A stretch of DNA of 64,000 nt. Origin: Agrobacterium vitis. GTDB lineage: Bacteria; Pseudomonadota; Alphaproteobacteria; Rhizobiales; Rhizobiaceae. The position numbers and the translations under genes were made by a program. The stretch spans positions 992,001 through 1,056,000 of the forward strand of contig NZ_CP146242.1 of assembly GCF_037039395.1 (NCBI RefSeq), in the 5' to 3' direction. Shown here one piece after another: positions 36,996 through 45,014 of the stretch. Each line of letters opens with the position of its first letter. The first letter of the stretch is position 1. The notes under the pieces are model-generated. The model made no database searches. It saw nothing but the letters and a program-made list of their open reading frames with translations, and was not told the origin of the DNA.

Positions 36996-37035
36996 GCCCG
37001 GGTATCGCAGCTGATTGAGGCTGCGATACCCGGGC
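36996..37035 (-). promoter_or_regulatory. Intercistronic hairpin between aglE and aglF
   Basis: A perfect 16-bp stem (GCCCGGGTATCGCAGC / GCTGCGATACCCGGGC) with an 8-base loop lies 10 bases after the aglE stop and about 36 bases before the aglF start. It lacks a T-run. Such hairpins after binding-protein genes usually protect the upstream mRNA from 3' decay, so that binding protein is made in excess over permease; applied here, that is inference. Confidence 0.8.
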
Positions 37036-37045
37036 GATTGCAGCG

Positions 37046-38404
37046 TTATTTCAGGCCGTCCCAGGATTTCTGGATGCCCTTGGCGACTTCGTCGGCGGAT
37101 TTTCCACCGGCATAATCGACCATGGCGGTCCAGAACGCGCCCGCACCGATCTTGCCCGGCATCAGGTCGGAACCGTCAAACCGGAACGTCGTGGCGTCGA
37201 GCAGGATCTTGCCCTGTTTCTTCAAGGGGTCGTTGGCATAGGTTTCCTGGTTGGCCGCCTTAAAGGCGGTCAGGAAGCCGGATTGCGCCATCCAGACCTC
37301 ATGGGCGATCGGGGTCTTGATGAAGTCGATAAAGGCACGCGCGCCAGGCGAATCCTTGGTGATCATCGCCAGGGTGCCCGCCCCTTCCACGGGATTGCCG
37401 AGTTCAGGCTTGCTGGCATAATTCGGAGTTGGGAAGAAATCGACGTCCTGACCAACGACCGTGCCCTGCGGGAAGAAGGATGGAATGAACGATGCCTGAT
37501 GATGCAGGTAGCATTTCGGCGGGGAGGTAAACAGGCCCTTCGGGCTATCGCGGAAATCGGTAGATGCCACGCCCGCCGCACCGCCATCGACGAATTTCGG
37601 ATTGCGCGAGAACCAGCCATAATCCTCGATGGCCTTCACCACTTGCGGATCGTCGAACTTGATCTCGTTCTTCACCCATTTATCGTAGACATCAGCCGGA
37701 TAGAGCCGCAGCATCATGTCTTCGACCCAGTCGGTCGCAGGCCAGCCGGTCGCGCCGCCGGAACCGAGCCCGATGCACCACGGCGTGCCGCCATCGGCAG
37801 CGATCTTTTCGGTCAGTGCCTTCAACTCTTCCATCGACTTGGGCACATCATAGCCCGCATCCTCGAAATTCTCAGGCACATACCAGATCAGCGACTTGAT
37901 ATCGATCTTGTAGGGGAAGCCATAGATTTGCGGCTTGCCGTCCTTGCCCTTGAAGGTGGCAAGATCAACCCAGGACTGACCGGCGGAGAAATTGTCCTTC
38001 AGCCATTGTCCATTCTCCTCACCCAACGGCGTCAAGGCACCCTTGGAGGCGAGATCGGCGACCAGACCGGGCTGGGCGAGAATGGCGACATTGGGCGGGC
38101 TGCCCGCCTGGGTATCGATGACGATCTGCTGCTCGTAATTTTCCGAGGAGGAATATTTCACATCGGCGCCAGTGGCCTGGCGGAAATAGTCGAGCACGCT
38201 TTCAAACAGCGCCTGGTCTTCGCCACGCCAGGGGCCGAAAATCGTGATCGTCTGGCCCTTCAATTGGTGAGACTTGGAAAACTCCTCATAGCTCTTCCAG
38301 TTGAACCTCGCATCTTCGCCCGGTTTGAACTTCAGTTCGGCGCTGTTTGCGCCGCCTGCAACCAGGCATAAAGCGGCAATCCCCATAAGCAGATGTTTTT
38401 TCAC
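37046..38404 (-). CDS. aglE: Alpha-glucoside ABC transporter periplasmic binding protein
   Basis: About 452 residues from a GTG at 38404 with GGAGG 7 bases upstream; longer in-frame readings would bury the signal peptide. The leader VKKHLLMGIAALCLVAGGANSA is a clear Sec signal, cleaved before ELKFKPG. The rest is a family 1 sugar-binding protein (TITIFGPWRGEDQ, GFPYKIDIKSLIWYVPE, EVWMAQSGFLTAF). It is the first gene of aglEFGAK and is divergent from aglR, with a palindromic AglR-type operator 85 bases upstream. Confidence 0.94.
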   Translation of the reverse strand: MKKHLLMGIAALCLVAGGANSAELKFKPGEDARFNWKSYEEFSKSHQLKGQTITIFGPWRGEDQALFESVLDYFRQATGADVKYSSSENYEQQIVIDTQAGSPPNVAILAQPGLVADLASKGALTPLGEENGQWLKDNFSAGQSWVDLATFKGKDGKPQIYGFPYKIDIKSLIWYVPENFEDAGYDVPKSMEELKALTEKIAADGGTPWCIGLGSGGATGWPATDWVEDMMLRLYPADVYDKWVKNEIKFDDPQVVKAIEDYGWFSRNPKFVDGGAAGVASTDFRDSPKGLFTSPPKCYLHHQASFIPSFFPQGTVVGQDVDFFPTPNYASKPELGNPVEGAGTLAMITKDSPGARAFIDFIKTPIAHEVWMAQSGFLTAFKAANQETYANDPLKKQGKILLDATTFRFDGSDLMPGKIGAGAFWTAMVDYAGGKSADEVAKGIQKSWDGLK

Positions 38405-38488
38405 GAAAGTCCTCCCTTTTCCCAATGCCTGTTTCCAATGGCCTGTTTCCCGAGCCGGGGTGATCCTGCCATCACCGTTATCCAGCTT

Positions 38489-38502
38489 CCAAAGCGCTTT
38501 GG
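38489..38502. promoter_or_regulatory. AglR/LacI-type operator upstream of aglE
   Basis: CCAAAGCGCTTTGG is a perfect 14-bp palindrome with the central CG step typical of LacI-family operators. It lies in the aglE-aglR spacer, 85 bases before the aglE start codon, where it could overlap the aglE promoter. Confidence 0.7.
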
Positions 38503-38658
38503 TGAGCAAACATCTCCATTGCACGTGGCAGAGTCAAGCCTTTTCAAAAAGACGAAACCATTCTGTCTCCTTAAAAATGGAGCAGCGGCCGGTTTGGGAA
38601 AGGGATTGGGTTTAAAAATAGATTTTCGATTTGCAGCACGCGCCTCTGCTGATAATTT

Positions 38659-38672
38659 GCAAGCGCTTTGGG
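38659..38672. promoter_or_regulatory. Second AglR/LacI-type operator, upstream of aglR
   Basis: GCAAGCGCTTTGGG shares the AAGCGCTTTGG half with the site at 38489 but has an imperfect left arm. It lies 36 bases before the aglR start and would allow autoregulation. The two sites are 170 bases centre to centre, so looping is possible. Confidence 0.6.
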
Positions 38673-38707
38673 CACGGGAGACCCGAGCGAAGGGAGACGT
38701 AAACCTC

Positions 38708-39736
38708 GTGAATTTGAAGCAATTGTCGCAGCTGCTCGGCCTGTCGCAGACAACGATCAGCCGGGCGTTGAACGGCTATCCGGAGGTCAATGAAGAGACC
38801 CGCCAGCGCGTTGCCAAGGCCGCTGCCGAGACCGGCTATCGGCCCAACCGCGCAGCCCTGCGGCTGGCAACCGGCAAGGCCGGGTCGCTCGGACTGGTCA
38901 TGCCGATTTCCCCGGATCGCAGCTCCGACATCCATTTCGCGGAATTCCAGAGCGGGCTTGCCGAGACCTGTCTTCAGCATGAATTTCACTTTGTGATCAT
39001 TCCGGCCCATCCCCAGGCGGAAGAGCAGGCCATTCGCGGTCTAGTCGGCAGCGGCGCGGTGGATGCGTTCTATCTTGCCTATCTCAGGGCCAGCGATCCC
39101 CGCATCGCCATGGCGAAATCGCTTTCGGTGCCCTTCATCGTGCATGGCCGCTCGCAGGGCATTGCCGAGGACTATCCCTATCTTGATATCGACAATGAAG
39201 GCGCCTTCCGGCAGGCGACGGATCTGATGATCGGGCTTGGACACCGTCGATTTGCGCTTTTGAACGGCCCTGCAGACCTCGATTTCGCCCTGCGCCGATT
39301 GCAAGGCACGCAAAAGGCGCTTGCAGCCGCAGGCCTTGCCCTGCCGCCTGAGGCAATCAGCCATACGCTGATGACCGACGAATGGGGCTACCGGAAGATG
39401 AGCGCCCTGCTCCATCAACCGGAGCGTCCGACCGCCGTCCTCTGCGCCAGTACGGTGCTGGCGCTAGGGGCTGTGCGGGCCATCAACGATGCCGGGCTGA
39501 CGGTGGGTCAGGATATTTCGCTGGTCGCCCATGACGACGACCTGCCGCTGTTGAAACCGGAGCATTTCCGGGTGCCGCTGACCACGACACGCTCATCGCT
39601 GAGAGACGCTGGCCGGCGGGTGGCGCAACGGCTGATCGCCGACATCGCCCAGCTCCCGGACGGGCCTCCCCTCCAGGAAATCTGGCAGGCTGAACTGGTG
39701 ATCCGGGCCTCGACCGGCCCGGCGCCTGGAAAATGA
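38708..39736 (+). CDS. aglR: LacI-family repressor of the alpha-glucoside genes
   Basis: About 342 residues from the GTG at 38708 (VNLKQLSQLLGLSQTTISRAL), with GGGAG about 11 bases upstream. Reading further upstream adds about 100 residues of non-family sequence. The helix-turn-helix and hinge (LNGYPEVNEETRQRVAKAA) are at residues 3-55. The rest is a periplasmic-binding-protein-like effector domain (IVHGRSQGIAEDYPYLDIDN, LALGAVRAINDAGLTVGQDISLVAHDD). It is expected to repress aglEFGAK until an alpha-glucoside is present. It is divergent from aglE. Confidence 0.93.
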   Translation: MNLKQLSQLLGLSQTTISRALNGYPEVNEETRQRVAKAAAETGYRPNRAALRLATGKAGSLGLVMPISPDRSSDIHFAEFQSGLAETCLQHEFHFVIIPAHPQAEEQAIRGLVGSGAVDAFYLAYLRASDPRIAMAKSLSVPFIVHGRSQGIAEDYPYLDIDNEGAFRQATDLMIGLGHRRFALLNGPADLDFALRRLQGTQKALAAAGLALPPEAISHTLMTDEWGYRKMSALLHQPERPTAVLCASTVLALGAVRAINDAGLTVGQDISLVAHDDDLPLLKPEHFRVPLTTTRSSLRDAGRRVAQRLIADIAQLPDGPPLQEIWQAELVIRASTGPAPGK

Positions 39737-39737
39737 C

Positions 39738-40637
39738 TCAGAATTTCGGCGGCTGCTTGCCTGCGCCACGATAGGCCGCGATCACCGCATTGGCCATCAG
39801 CATGGCGATGGTCATCGGACCGACACCGCCGGGAACGGGGGTGATGGCAGCAGCTTTGACGGCACATTCCCCATAGGCCACGTCTCCGACCAGCTTGGTC
39901 TTGCCCTCGCCCTTTTCAGGGGCCGGAACACGATTGACACCAACGTCAATCACCGTGGCACCATCCTTGATCCAATCGGACTTCACCATCTCGGCGCGGC
40001 CAACCGCCGCCACCAAAATATCCGCCTGGCGGGCCAGAACCGATATGTTCCGGCTGCGAGAATGGGCAATGGTGACGGTGGCATTGGCATTGAGCAGGAG
40101 CTGCGCCATCGGCTTACCGAACAGGTTGGAGCGACCAATGACCAGTGCATTAAGGCCGGAAAGATCGGTACCATGAATTTGCCTTACCAGCAGCATGGCG
40201 CCTGCCGGGGTGCAGGAAATGATTCCCGTTTCCAAATCGCCGGTCGCCAGCTTGCCAGCATTGACGACATGCAACCCGTCGACATCCTTTTGTGGAAGAA
40301 TGGATTGGATGACGCGTTCGCTGTCAATATGCTTGGGCAATGGCAGCTGCACCAGAATGCCGTGAATAGCTGAATCATCATTCAGCGTTTGAACAAGGGC
40401 CAGAAGCTCCTGCTGCGATGTCTCTGCCGGCAGTTTATACTGAACGGAATTGAAACCGCATTCCTTGGCCATCCTGCCCTTGGAACTGACATAAACATGA
40501 CTGGCCGGATCATCCCCTACGATCACCACGACAAGACCAATCTTGCCGCCGGTGTCCGCCTCGAATGTCGCCGAACATGCTTTGACTTTGTCAAGAACAG
40601 ATGCCGCGACCTGCTTTCCGTCAATCACCGTTGCCAC
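39738..40637 (-). CDS. folD: Bifunctional methylenetetrahydrofolate dehydrogenase/methenyltetrahydrofolate cyclohydrolase
   Basis: 299 residues from the GTG at 40637 ([15 protein letters not shown]), with AGAGGA in front. Signatures are [14 protein letters not shown] with the catalytic lysine in the YxxxK pattern, [20 protein letters not shown], the NADP site [17 protein letters not shown], and [13 protein letters not shown]. It interconverts 5,10-methylene- and 10-formyl-tetrahydrofolate in the cytoplasm. Its stop codon is one base from that of the convergent aglR. It is a housekeeping gene with no functional link to its neighbours. Confidence 0.96.
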   Translation of the reverse strand: MATVIDGKQVAASVLDKVKACSATFEADTGGKIGLVVVIVGDDPASHVYVSSKGRMAKECGFNSVQYKLPAETSQQELLALVQTLNDDSAIHGILVQLPLPKHIDSERVIQSILPQKDVDGLHVVNAGKLATGDLETGIISCTPAGAMLLVRQIHGTDLSGLNALVIGRSNLFGKPMAQLLLNANATVTIAHSRSRNISVLARQADILVAAVGRAEMVKSDWIKDGATVIDVGVNRVPAPEKGEGKTKLVGDVAYGECAVKAAAITPVPGGVGPMTIAMLMANAVIAAYRGAGKQPPKF

Positions 40638-40790
40638 GCTAGGTTTCCTCTCGCTGAAAGGCATAGGAGCCATCTCACTTCTGGCTCATGGGACAACGCT
40701 AGCTATCACTGCCGTCTGCGCTTTCAAACGCAAAAACACGGGCTGGCATCAAAAAATCATCGTAATCGGTGAAGGCTGGTTGATATGCGG

Positions 40791-41720
40791 TTACTGTTGC
40801 GCGTCCGCCTTGTCGCGGCGGGCCGATAGCTTGAAGCGCAGCACATGCAAGAGGAAGACCGGAATACCGATCAGATACCGCCGCCACAACCGGCTCGGCT
40901 CCCGTGTCAACCGGTAGAGCCATTCACAGCGGATCTTGCGCATCCATTGCGGTGCGCGCGGCATGGTGCCCGAGACAAAATCAAACAGCGCGCCAACCCC
41001 GAACACCACGCGCGCATGCTGCGGCTTGATATGCTGGGCAATCCATTTTTCCTGCAAGGGGGTGCCCATGCCGACCAGCAGCACGTCGATCTTGGCATCT
41101 TCAAGCCGCTCAAGGATGATCGGCAGTTCCTCACTATCGAAAAAGCCGTCGGCCACCGGTACGAATTCATGCCATGGCGCATGTTTGCGGAAACGAGCGA
41201 CGGCACCCGCCAGCACGCCGGGCTTTGCGCCGATCAGGCCGATACGGCGCGGCTCTTCCATATAGGTAAACAGTGCAGGCACGAAATCCGTACCGTTCAG
41301 ATTGGCCGCAAAGGGCTCGCCATCGATGATGCTCGCTGCCAGATCCATGCCGATCCCATCAGGCAGGACGATATGTCCTTTAAGAACATCGCGATAGGCG
41401 GCGTCCTTGAGCATGATATTGATATTGTTGGCATTCAGGAAGGACACCTGTGCGTGCGCGCCAGGCGTTGCCGCATATTGAGCGATCAGGCTAAGGCCGG
41501 AAACCCAGGAGAGATCGAAGACCGGCATGCCGAACAGGATCTTTTTCGGGGCAATCTGCTCTGCGGTTGAAATCAGGTTCATCGGGTGGAACTCATCATC
41601 ATGATGGAGGCGACCCCAATCTCCGGCCAGATCCTGGCGAACCCTATGAATAAGGCGCGCCGTGCTGATCTGTTCATCAGCATCTGCGAGAGGGGCTTTG
41701 CGCGTGGTAACTGTGTTCAT
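40791..41720 (-). CDS. WecG/TagA/CpsF-family glycosyltransferase
   Basis: About 309 residues from MNTVTTRKAPLADADEQ; an ATG 64 codons upstream would add an unlikely extension, and no start has a clear ribosome-binding site. The GT26 core is evident: FLNANNINIMLKDAAYRDVL, VLPDGIGMDLAA with the catalytic-type Asp, RIGLIGAKPGVLAGAVARF, LLVGMGTPLQEKWI, and FGVGALFDFVSGTMPRAPQWMRK-type segment followed by EWLYRLTREPSRLWRRY. Family members add a sugar to a lipid-linked acceptor at the inner membrane during polysaccharide synthesis. No other polysaccharide genes adjoin it, so the product is unknown. Confidence 0.85.
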   Translation of the reverse strand: MNTVTTRKAPLADADEQISTARLIHRVRQDLAGDWGRLHHDDEFHPMNLISTAEQIAPKKILFGMPVFDLSWVSGLSLIAQYAATPGAHAQVSFLNANNINIMLKDAAYRDVLKGHIVLPDGIGMDLAASIIDGEPFAANLNGTDFVPALFTYMEEPRRIGLIGAKPGVLAGAVARFRKHAPWHEFVPVADGFFDSEELPIILERLEDAKIDVLLVGMGTPLQEKWIAQHIKPQHARVVFGVGALFDFVSGTMPRAPQWMRKIRCEWLYRLTREPSRLWRRYLIGIPVFLLHVLRFKLSARRDKADAQQ

Positions 41721-41976
41721 AAACATGACAAGCCAGATTGAAACCATGCGCAGAATAACAGGCAGGCATAAAATCCGACTTAAGTAGCCCGCTAGAAATA
41801 CAGGCTTTTCGTTTATACTTCGTTTACCGCAATCGCTCCAGCCATGTCTCTCATAAGAAGGCGCGAAGATGTGAACCGCATCCTCGCCCTCAAAGGATTT
41901 CGAATATCTCAACGCATCAAACGCTTGAAATAGTCGAAACCGGAGCAGGAACCGCCATCGTCAATGGCCGTTCGTG

Positions 41977-42507
41977 TCAATGCGCAGGCGCTGCACTTTC
42001 CGGTGCCTTCTCTCCTTCAACGATCTTGACCGCTGGCAGCAGCTTCGGTTTGCCGCCACCGCCTTCGCGGATATCGTCCTTGCCAAGGAAGTCCAGTTGC
42101 TCGATCAGCACGTCATTGATGACATCGCTGCCGAGGCGCTTGTTGATGCCGGTCTTGATGGCCTGCTTGAACGCCTCGACATCGAGCTTGGTCGATTTCG
42201 ACAGATCAACCATCGAGTTGCCGACCAGCAAGGTAAACAATTGGTCTGTCATCAGTGCCGTCATCGGCATTTGCATGGCGCCAGCTTTTTCCTTGTCGAC
42301 CATGAAGGAGAACCGGCCGATGAAATAGCCTTTCACCTTGCCGTTCTCGAGAAATGGCACAGTGATGGCTTCGCCGCGCACCACCTCAGTCGGCGGTCCC
42401 TTGACCACTTCGACCGGCGGCGGCGCGGTGGCCACCTGGATGGAAAAGTAGACGGCGACGAGAGCGACGATGCAGGCCCATACGCCAGCAATGACAATCT
42501 TGACCAT
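41977..42507 (-). CDS. FliL-like single-pass membrane protein
   Basis: 176 residues: a short cytoplasmic start, one membrane helix (about 3-25), a Pro/Val spacer, and a periplasmic domain. The segment MTALMTDQLFTLLVGNSM...FKQAIKTGINKRLGSDVI.DVLIEQLDFL follows the helix-strand pattern of the C-terminal domain of FliL, which sits around the flagellar stator. It is the last gene of the flagellar series and overlaps the previous gene by one base (TAATG). Rhizobia usually have a recognised fliL elsewhere, so this would be a paralog. The assignment is inferred from architecture and context. Confidence 0.5.
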   Translation of the reverse strand: MVKIVIAGVWACIVALVAVYFSIQVATAPPPVEVVKGPPTEVVRGEAITVPFLENGKVKGYFIGRFSFMVDKEKAGAMQMPMTALMTDQLFTLLVGNSMVDLSKSTKLDVEAFKQAIKTGINKRLGSDVINDVLIEQLDFLGKDDIREGGGGKPKLLPAVKIVEGEKAPESAAPAH

Positions 42508-42872
42508 TAATTTTCTCTGTAGAGAAACTGTTCCTGGGAATAGGTACCATCATTATCGGCATCCTGAACGGCGCTGCGCAGAATATCGGCCACCGCGCGC
42601 ACGGCATCCAGATGCGCCTCGACCCGTCTTGCGTTCAAGGCCAGCTTTTTCTTCAGCCCATGCATCTGCTCGACATAATTGATGGCAATTTCCTTGGGAT
42701 CGGTATCGCGAAACAACATTGTCAGTTCGTAGAGGCACCGGCTTTTGTGGGCGTTCGAGACCTTGAAATCAAACTGCGGATCATTGCCGATTCGATGATT
42801 CTCGTTGTCGACAATCATTTCGAGACGACCGAGAACGGTCTTGATCCGGTAGTCGTTGGACACATGTTCCAT
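42507..42872 (-). CDS. Helical flagellar-cluster protein, FlgN-like chaperone candidate
   Basis: 121 residues, wholly alpha-helical and cytoplasmic. The layout (VDNENHRIGNDPQFDF.VSNAHKSRCLYELTML, a long helix with LKKKLALNARRVEAHLDAVRAVADIL, then GTYSQEQF) resembles FlgN-type export chaperones. These bind FlgK and FlgL, both encoded a few kilobases upstream. Sequence similarity is low and this is inference. It sits between the rod-binding protein and the FliL-like gene. Confidence 0.45.
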   Translation of the reverse strand: MEHVSNDYRIKTVLGRLEMIVDNENHRIGNDPQFDFKVSNAHKSRCLYELTMLFRDTDPKEIAINYVEQMHGLKKKLALNARRVEAHLDAVRAVADILRSAVQDADNDGTYSQEQFLYREN

Positions 42873-43045
42873 GAAAAATCTGTTCCTTGAATTCCGACCG
42901 CCAAGCGCCTGCGCTGTGGCGCCGGGGCTGGTGTCACTTTTAATCTGCGCATATTGTCAGGATGAGCCCAGTCGCAAGGCAGGCATCCCAAGGCATGTGG
43001 AAAATCATGCCTCGCTTACGAACTATGTGCCTTACGGCGACAAGA

Positions 43046-43645
43046 TCAGACTGTGGCTGCGCCAGAAAAAGGCGCCTTTACCGTGTCGGTTGCGTCCTCG
43101 GAACCCGAAAGGCCGAGTGACTTGCGCTCGATCTCGTCAAGCCGCATCTGCGCCATGTTCTGCTGAGCGGGGTCTGTCGTGGCGTTCTGGGCGCCCTTGT
43201 TGCGCAGTTTCGCCATTTCATCGGCATACATCTGCTTGGCAATGCCAACACCACCACGCTCAGAAATGGTATTGCCGATCTGCTCGGCCATCATGCTCTT
43301 CCAGATTTCACCAGCATTGCCCTTGCCAAAAACGGCTTCGCTATCTTTGGGCAGCATGTTGGAAATGAAATTCTGCAACACGATACCTTCATATTGCCGG
43401 TAGGGCTTGGGGATATCGCTCGCCTTGATCGTATTGGTGGCGCGATTGGCCAGCCCCGCCTTGGTGGAAGCGCCGTCGTTCAAAGTGTTCATCGCCACTT
43501 CGAAACCAGCGCTTTTTTCGTTCAGACTGGCAGCCTGCACACTGGCGCGGGCCGATTGCAGCCTTTGCTGGGCCTCTGCCATGGCAGACGGCTCGGCCGC
43601 CCGCACAACATCCATAACAAGATCGCTTGGAGGAGAAATAGCCAC
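43046..43645 (-). CDS. FlgJ-type flagellar rod-binding protein (no muramidase domain)
   Basis: About 199 residues from the GTG at 43645 (VAISPPSDLVMDVV), with GGGA upstream. A GTG at 43678 overlapping the previous stop (TAGTG) would add 11 residues. The conserved rod-binding core lies at about 85-145: YRQYEGIVLQNFISNMLP, then GKGNAGEIWKSMMAEQ, then ISERGGVGIAKQMY. The muramidase domain of enteric FlgJ is absent, as usual in alphaproteobacteria. A separate transglycosylase gene at 53876 could supply that activity. The protein would act in the periplasm during rod assembly. Confidence 0.75.
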   Translation of the reverse strand: MAISPPSDLVMDVVRAAEPSAMAEAQQRLQSARASVQAASLNEKSAGFEVAMNTLNDGASTKAGLANRATNTIKASDIPKPYRQYEGIVLQNFISNMLPKDSEAVFGKGNAGEIWKSMMAEQIGNTISERGGVGIAKQMYADEMAKLRNKGAQNATTDPAQQNMAQMRLDEIERKSLGLSGSEDATDTVKAPFSGAATV

Positions 43646-43677
43646 GGTGTTCGTTCCCTGAAAATCAACTGGAACCA

Positions 43678-44091
43678 CTATCTCTCGTGAAGCTTGCTGG
43701 AGGCTGGTGTGGCAAATGTCAGGTCGATCAGGTCCTGAAGCGCTTCGTCCTCGGCCTCGCGGTCCTCGTGTCCGCGCGCCTCGAGCATCTTGTCTTGCAG
43801 ACGTTCCGCCTTGGTACGCTGGCGCAGAACCTTGTTTTCCTGCACCCGCTGCACATCGGCCATGCGCCGGTCATCGCCCGAAAGCCGGTCGAAGCGGTCC
43901 GCATAGGATTGGGCAAACAGCCTATGCACCGGGTCCATCGAACCCAGAGCCTCGATCACCCGTTCGAGGCCAGCGGCGATTTCCTGACGCTGGCGCGCGG
44001 TCTCGACGAGATCGTACTCGGCGATCTTTTCCAGATGCCGCTGCACGGCCACCAGCCGCTTCAATTTCCTGGATTTCTTATCGGGTCCCAT
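43678..44091 (-). CDS. Coiled-coil flagellar-cluster protein, FliJ-like
   Basis: 137 residues, very basic at the start (MGPDKKSRKLKRL) and almost entirely charged helix (VAVQRHLEKIAEYDLVET... VQENKVLRQRTKAERLQDKMLEAR). The two-helix coiled-coil shape, size and place beside export-gate genes are those of FliJ, the stalk protein of the flagellar export ATPase. FliJ diverges fast in sequence, so this rests on shape and context. It lies between fliR (separated by a repeat) and the rod-binding gene, whose possible upstream start overlaps its stop. Confidence 0.5.
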   Translation of the reverse strand: MGPDKKSRKLKRLVAVQRHLEKIAEYDLVETARQRQEIAAGLERVIEALGSMDPVHRLFAQSYADRFDRLSGDDRRMADVQRVQENKVLRQRTKAERLQDKMLEARGHEDREAEDEALQDLIDLTFATPASSKLHER

Positions 44092-44196
44092 GACACGGCC
44101 TCATCGAGAGCATCGCACTCATCCCTGGCATCCTTGGCTCTGTCATATCAGTGCCCCTCTCATGCTAGAGCATCTTCGCTTTTGAAGATTGAAAAT

Positions 44197-44264
44197 CTCT
44201 AAGTTTTTGCTTCTACGCATTTCCGGACGCAAAACCGCGCAACACTTCTTCCGGACAAACTCTA
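44197..44264 (-). repeat. Dispersed rhizobial intergenic repeat (RIME-like), copy 2
   Basis: Read on the minus strand it begins TAGAGTTTGTCCGGAAG and contains CGGTTTTGCGTCCGGAAATG followed by CGTAGAAGCAAAAAC. This matches copy 1 at 8442-8505 position by position in its core. The first bases of the element supply the TAG stop codon of fliR. An additional small dyad (AGAGCATCTTC...GAAGATTG) adjoins at 44166-44196. Confidence 0.65.
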
Positions 44265-45014
44265 ATGCCCCAGGAAGATCGGTATGAAAGCATCGGCAAA
44301 CTGGCGCATCATCACCCCGATCGACCAATAGACCAGCAGCATTCCCCCGGTGATAAGATAGGGGGTGGAGATGTAATAGACCGGGATCTGCGGTGCCAGC
44401 TTGTTGACCAGGCCAACACCAAGATTGAACATCAGGCCATAGATGATGAAGGGACTGGAAAGCCGCAGCATCAGCATATAGGTCCGCGAGGCAGTATCCG
44501 TCAGCGTTATCAGCATTTTCTGGGTATCTGGCACGCCGCCCATCGGCATGACCGTATAGCTGTCGATCAACGCCCGGAAGATGACATGGTGAAAATCCAT
44601 CATGAACAACATCATCAGCCCGCAAAAGCTGATCATGTTGGTCATCTGGTTTTCGGCGCCGTCTTCCAGAACATCCGCCGTGGCCGTGCTGTTGAAACCG
44701 ATCATCATCGTCAGAATCGCACCGGCAAATTGCAGGCCCAGCGTGAAAAATCGGGTAATCAGCCCAAAGACCGCGCCGATCAGCGTTTCCGTAAAGATCA
44801 GCGCGACGAAAATCGAGCCCCCGCCGCTCACCCTGGGATAAACCGTATCCCAGACGAGCGGCGTGCAGGCAATGGAGACCGCAAACGCGACCAACAGGCG
44901 GATCTGGGTGGGAATGCGCGAGGAGGCAAAGCCCGGCATGGTCATGAAACAGGAACCGATACGGCAAAAAACCAGGAACACCGCCAGTACCGATCCTTGC
45001 GGATCAGTGATCAT
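44262..45014 (-). CDS. fliR: Flagellar type III export-gate protein
   Basis: A 250-residue inner-membrane protein with about six helices ([19 protein letters not shown] at the start; [20 protein letters not shown] in the middle). With FliP and FliQ it forms the export gate through which rod, hook and filament subunits pass. Its start overlaps the flhA stop by four bases (ATGA), indicating translational coupling. The stop codon lies in the edge of a dispersed repeat element, so the C-terminus ([10 protein letters not shown]) may have been altered by that insertion. Confidence 0.93.
   Translation of the reverse strand: MITDPQGSVLAVFLVFCRIGSCFMTMPGFASSRIPTQIRLLVAFAVSIACTPLVWDTVYPRVSGGGSIFVALIFTETLIGAVFGLITRFFTLGLQFAGAILTMMIGFNSTATADVLEDGAENQMTNMISFCGLMMLFMMDFHHVIFRALIDSYTVMPMGGVPDTQKMLITLTDTASRTYMLMLRLSSPFIIYGLMFNLGVGLVNKLAPQIPVYYISTPYLITGGMLLVYWSIGVMMRQFADAFIPIFLGH

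Noticed and set aside
38393..38707. A longer AglR reading with about 100 extra N-terminal residues
   Set aside because: The extension runs over the aglE start and operator region, has no LacI-family similarity, and would place the helix-turn-helix far from the N-terminus.
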